Of a DNA stretch of 13,171 nt, positions 13,082 to 13,171 are shown one piece after another. This DNA is from Parcubacteria group bacterium (lineage in GTDB: Bacteria; Patescibacteriota; Minisyncoccia; UBA6257; JACRHW01). Both the position numbers and the translations under genes were made by a program. Position 1 is the stretch's first letter. Each line of letters begins with the position of its first letter. Where the stretch lies: positions 1 to 13,171 of the forward strand of contig JACRHX010000032.1 in the NCBI GenBank assembly GCA_016211955.1, given 5' to 3'. The notes beneath the pieces were generated by a model. The model was given only the letters and a program-made list of their open reading frames with translations. It made no database searches and was not told the origin of the DNA.

Positions 13082-13171
13082 ATGTTATCAGCATGCTACA
13101 TTGTCGAAGAACACTATTACACAATCGAGGAAATGATCGCGATGATTGATGAGCAAAACCGTTCTGAGTGC
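13082..13171 (+). CDS. Unidentified gene, 5' part only
   Basis: Thirty codons are seen before the window ends: MLSACYIVEEHYYTIEEMI followed by an acidic helix-like AMIDEQNRSEC. ATG 13082 is preceded by GGGAGG (13070-13075) with an ideal 6-nt spacer, so the start is well supported. It has its own promoter and a palindrome upstream, suggesting separate regulation. Like the accessory unit at 11007-11864, it has an SD and GAG/ATC-rich codons, unlike the SD-less housekeeping genes. Too little is present to name a family. Confidence 0.55.
   Translation, partial: MLSACYIVEEHYYTIEEMIAMIDEQNRSEC

Noticed and set aside
11..13171. Recoded TGA (as in Gracilibacteria or Absconditabacteria)
   Set aside because: TGA serves as an ordinary end for the GIY-YIG gene and the 11351 gene, and conserved genes contain no internal TGA.

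Overview
The window looks like a chromosomal segment of a bacterium from the Candidate Phyla Radiation (Patescibacteria, Parcubacteria-like). This is inferred from gene content and style: a very large secreted surface protein with W-D/N-G repeats and a C-terminal domain of a kind I recall from Parcubacteria, an abutting lemA-htpX pair, a K+-independent H+-pyrophosphatase, a small GIY-YIG protein, compact spacing, and several housekeeping genes without a Shine-Dalgarno (SD) sequence. TGA is used as a normal stop, so the code looks standard (not Gracilibacteria/Absconditabacteria-like).

Layout. 1-640: an HD-domain (SpoT/MESH1-like) protein whose C-terminus appears frameshifted, then a hairpin terminator shared with a convergent gene. 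647-826: a 59-aa two-helix membrane protein that seems to start at CTG behind a perfect SD. 960-4031: an extended -10 promoter, a secreted surface protein of about 1000 aa whose signal peptide and mature part lie in different frames joined at a C7 tract, and a terminator. 4033-4848: a LOG-family nucleoside-monophosphate hydrolase-like gene with its own promoter and terminator. 4850-6956: H+-pyrophosphatase with promoter and terminator. 6990-7061: a dispersed-type inverted repeat. 7093-8544 (minus): lemA-htpX. 8628-8705 (minus): a possible tiny lysine-rich protein.

8722-9240 (minus) is the most unusual part. An intact tRNA-Glu sits downstream of a GIY-YIG gene. On the other side of that gene is a second, broken copy of the tRNA-Glu 5' half, split by a palindromic 43-nt insert and joined to two tandem 15-nt hairpins. 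The order is promoter, broken tRNA 5' half, palindromes, GIY-YIG ORF, complete tRNA. This is what would be left by a small element that entered a tRNA-Glu gene and rebuilt a whole copy. The intact tRNA is also flanked by 22-nt inverted arms that extend its acceptor stem by 15 bp and bury the encoded CCA.

9283-10722 (minus): a secreted protein with beta-barrel-like strands and a C-terminal Phe, odd for a lineage thought to lack an outer membrane. 10854-10941: tRNA-Ser(UGA). 11007-11864 (minus): a two-gene unit of unknown function with higher GC, an SD and a consensus TTGACA -35 box; its first gene is split by a G6-tract frameshift. 11992-12972: tRNA-dihydrouridine synthase. 12984-13171: a 36-bp near-perfect palindrome, a strong promoter and the start of an unidentified gene cut by the window edge.

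Three separate genes break at mononucleotide runs (A6, C7, G6). Either the assembly has homopolymer errors, or some of these are slippage or phase-variation sites; raw reads would decide.
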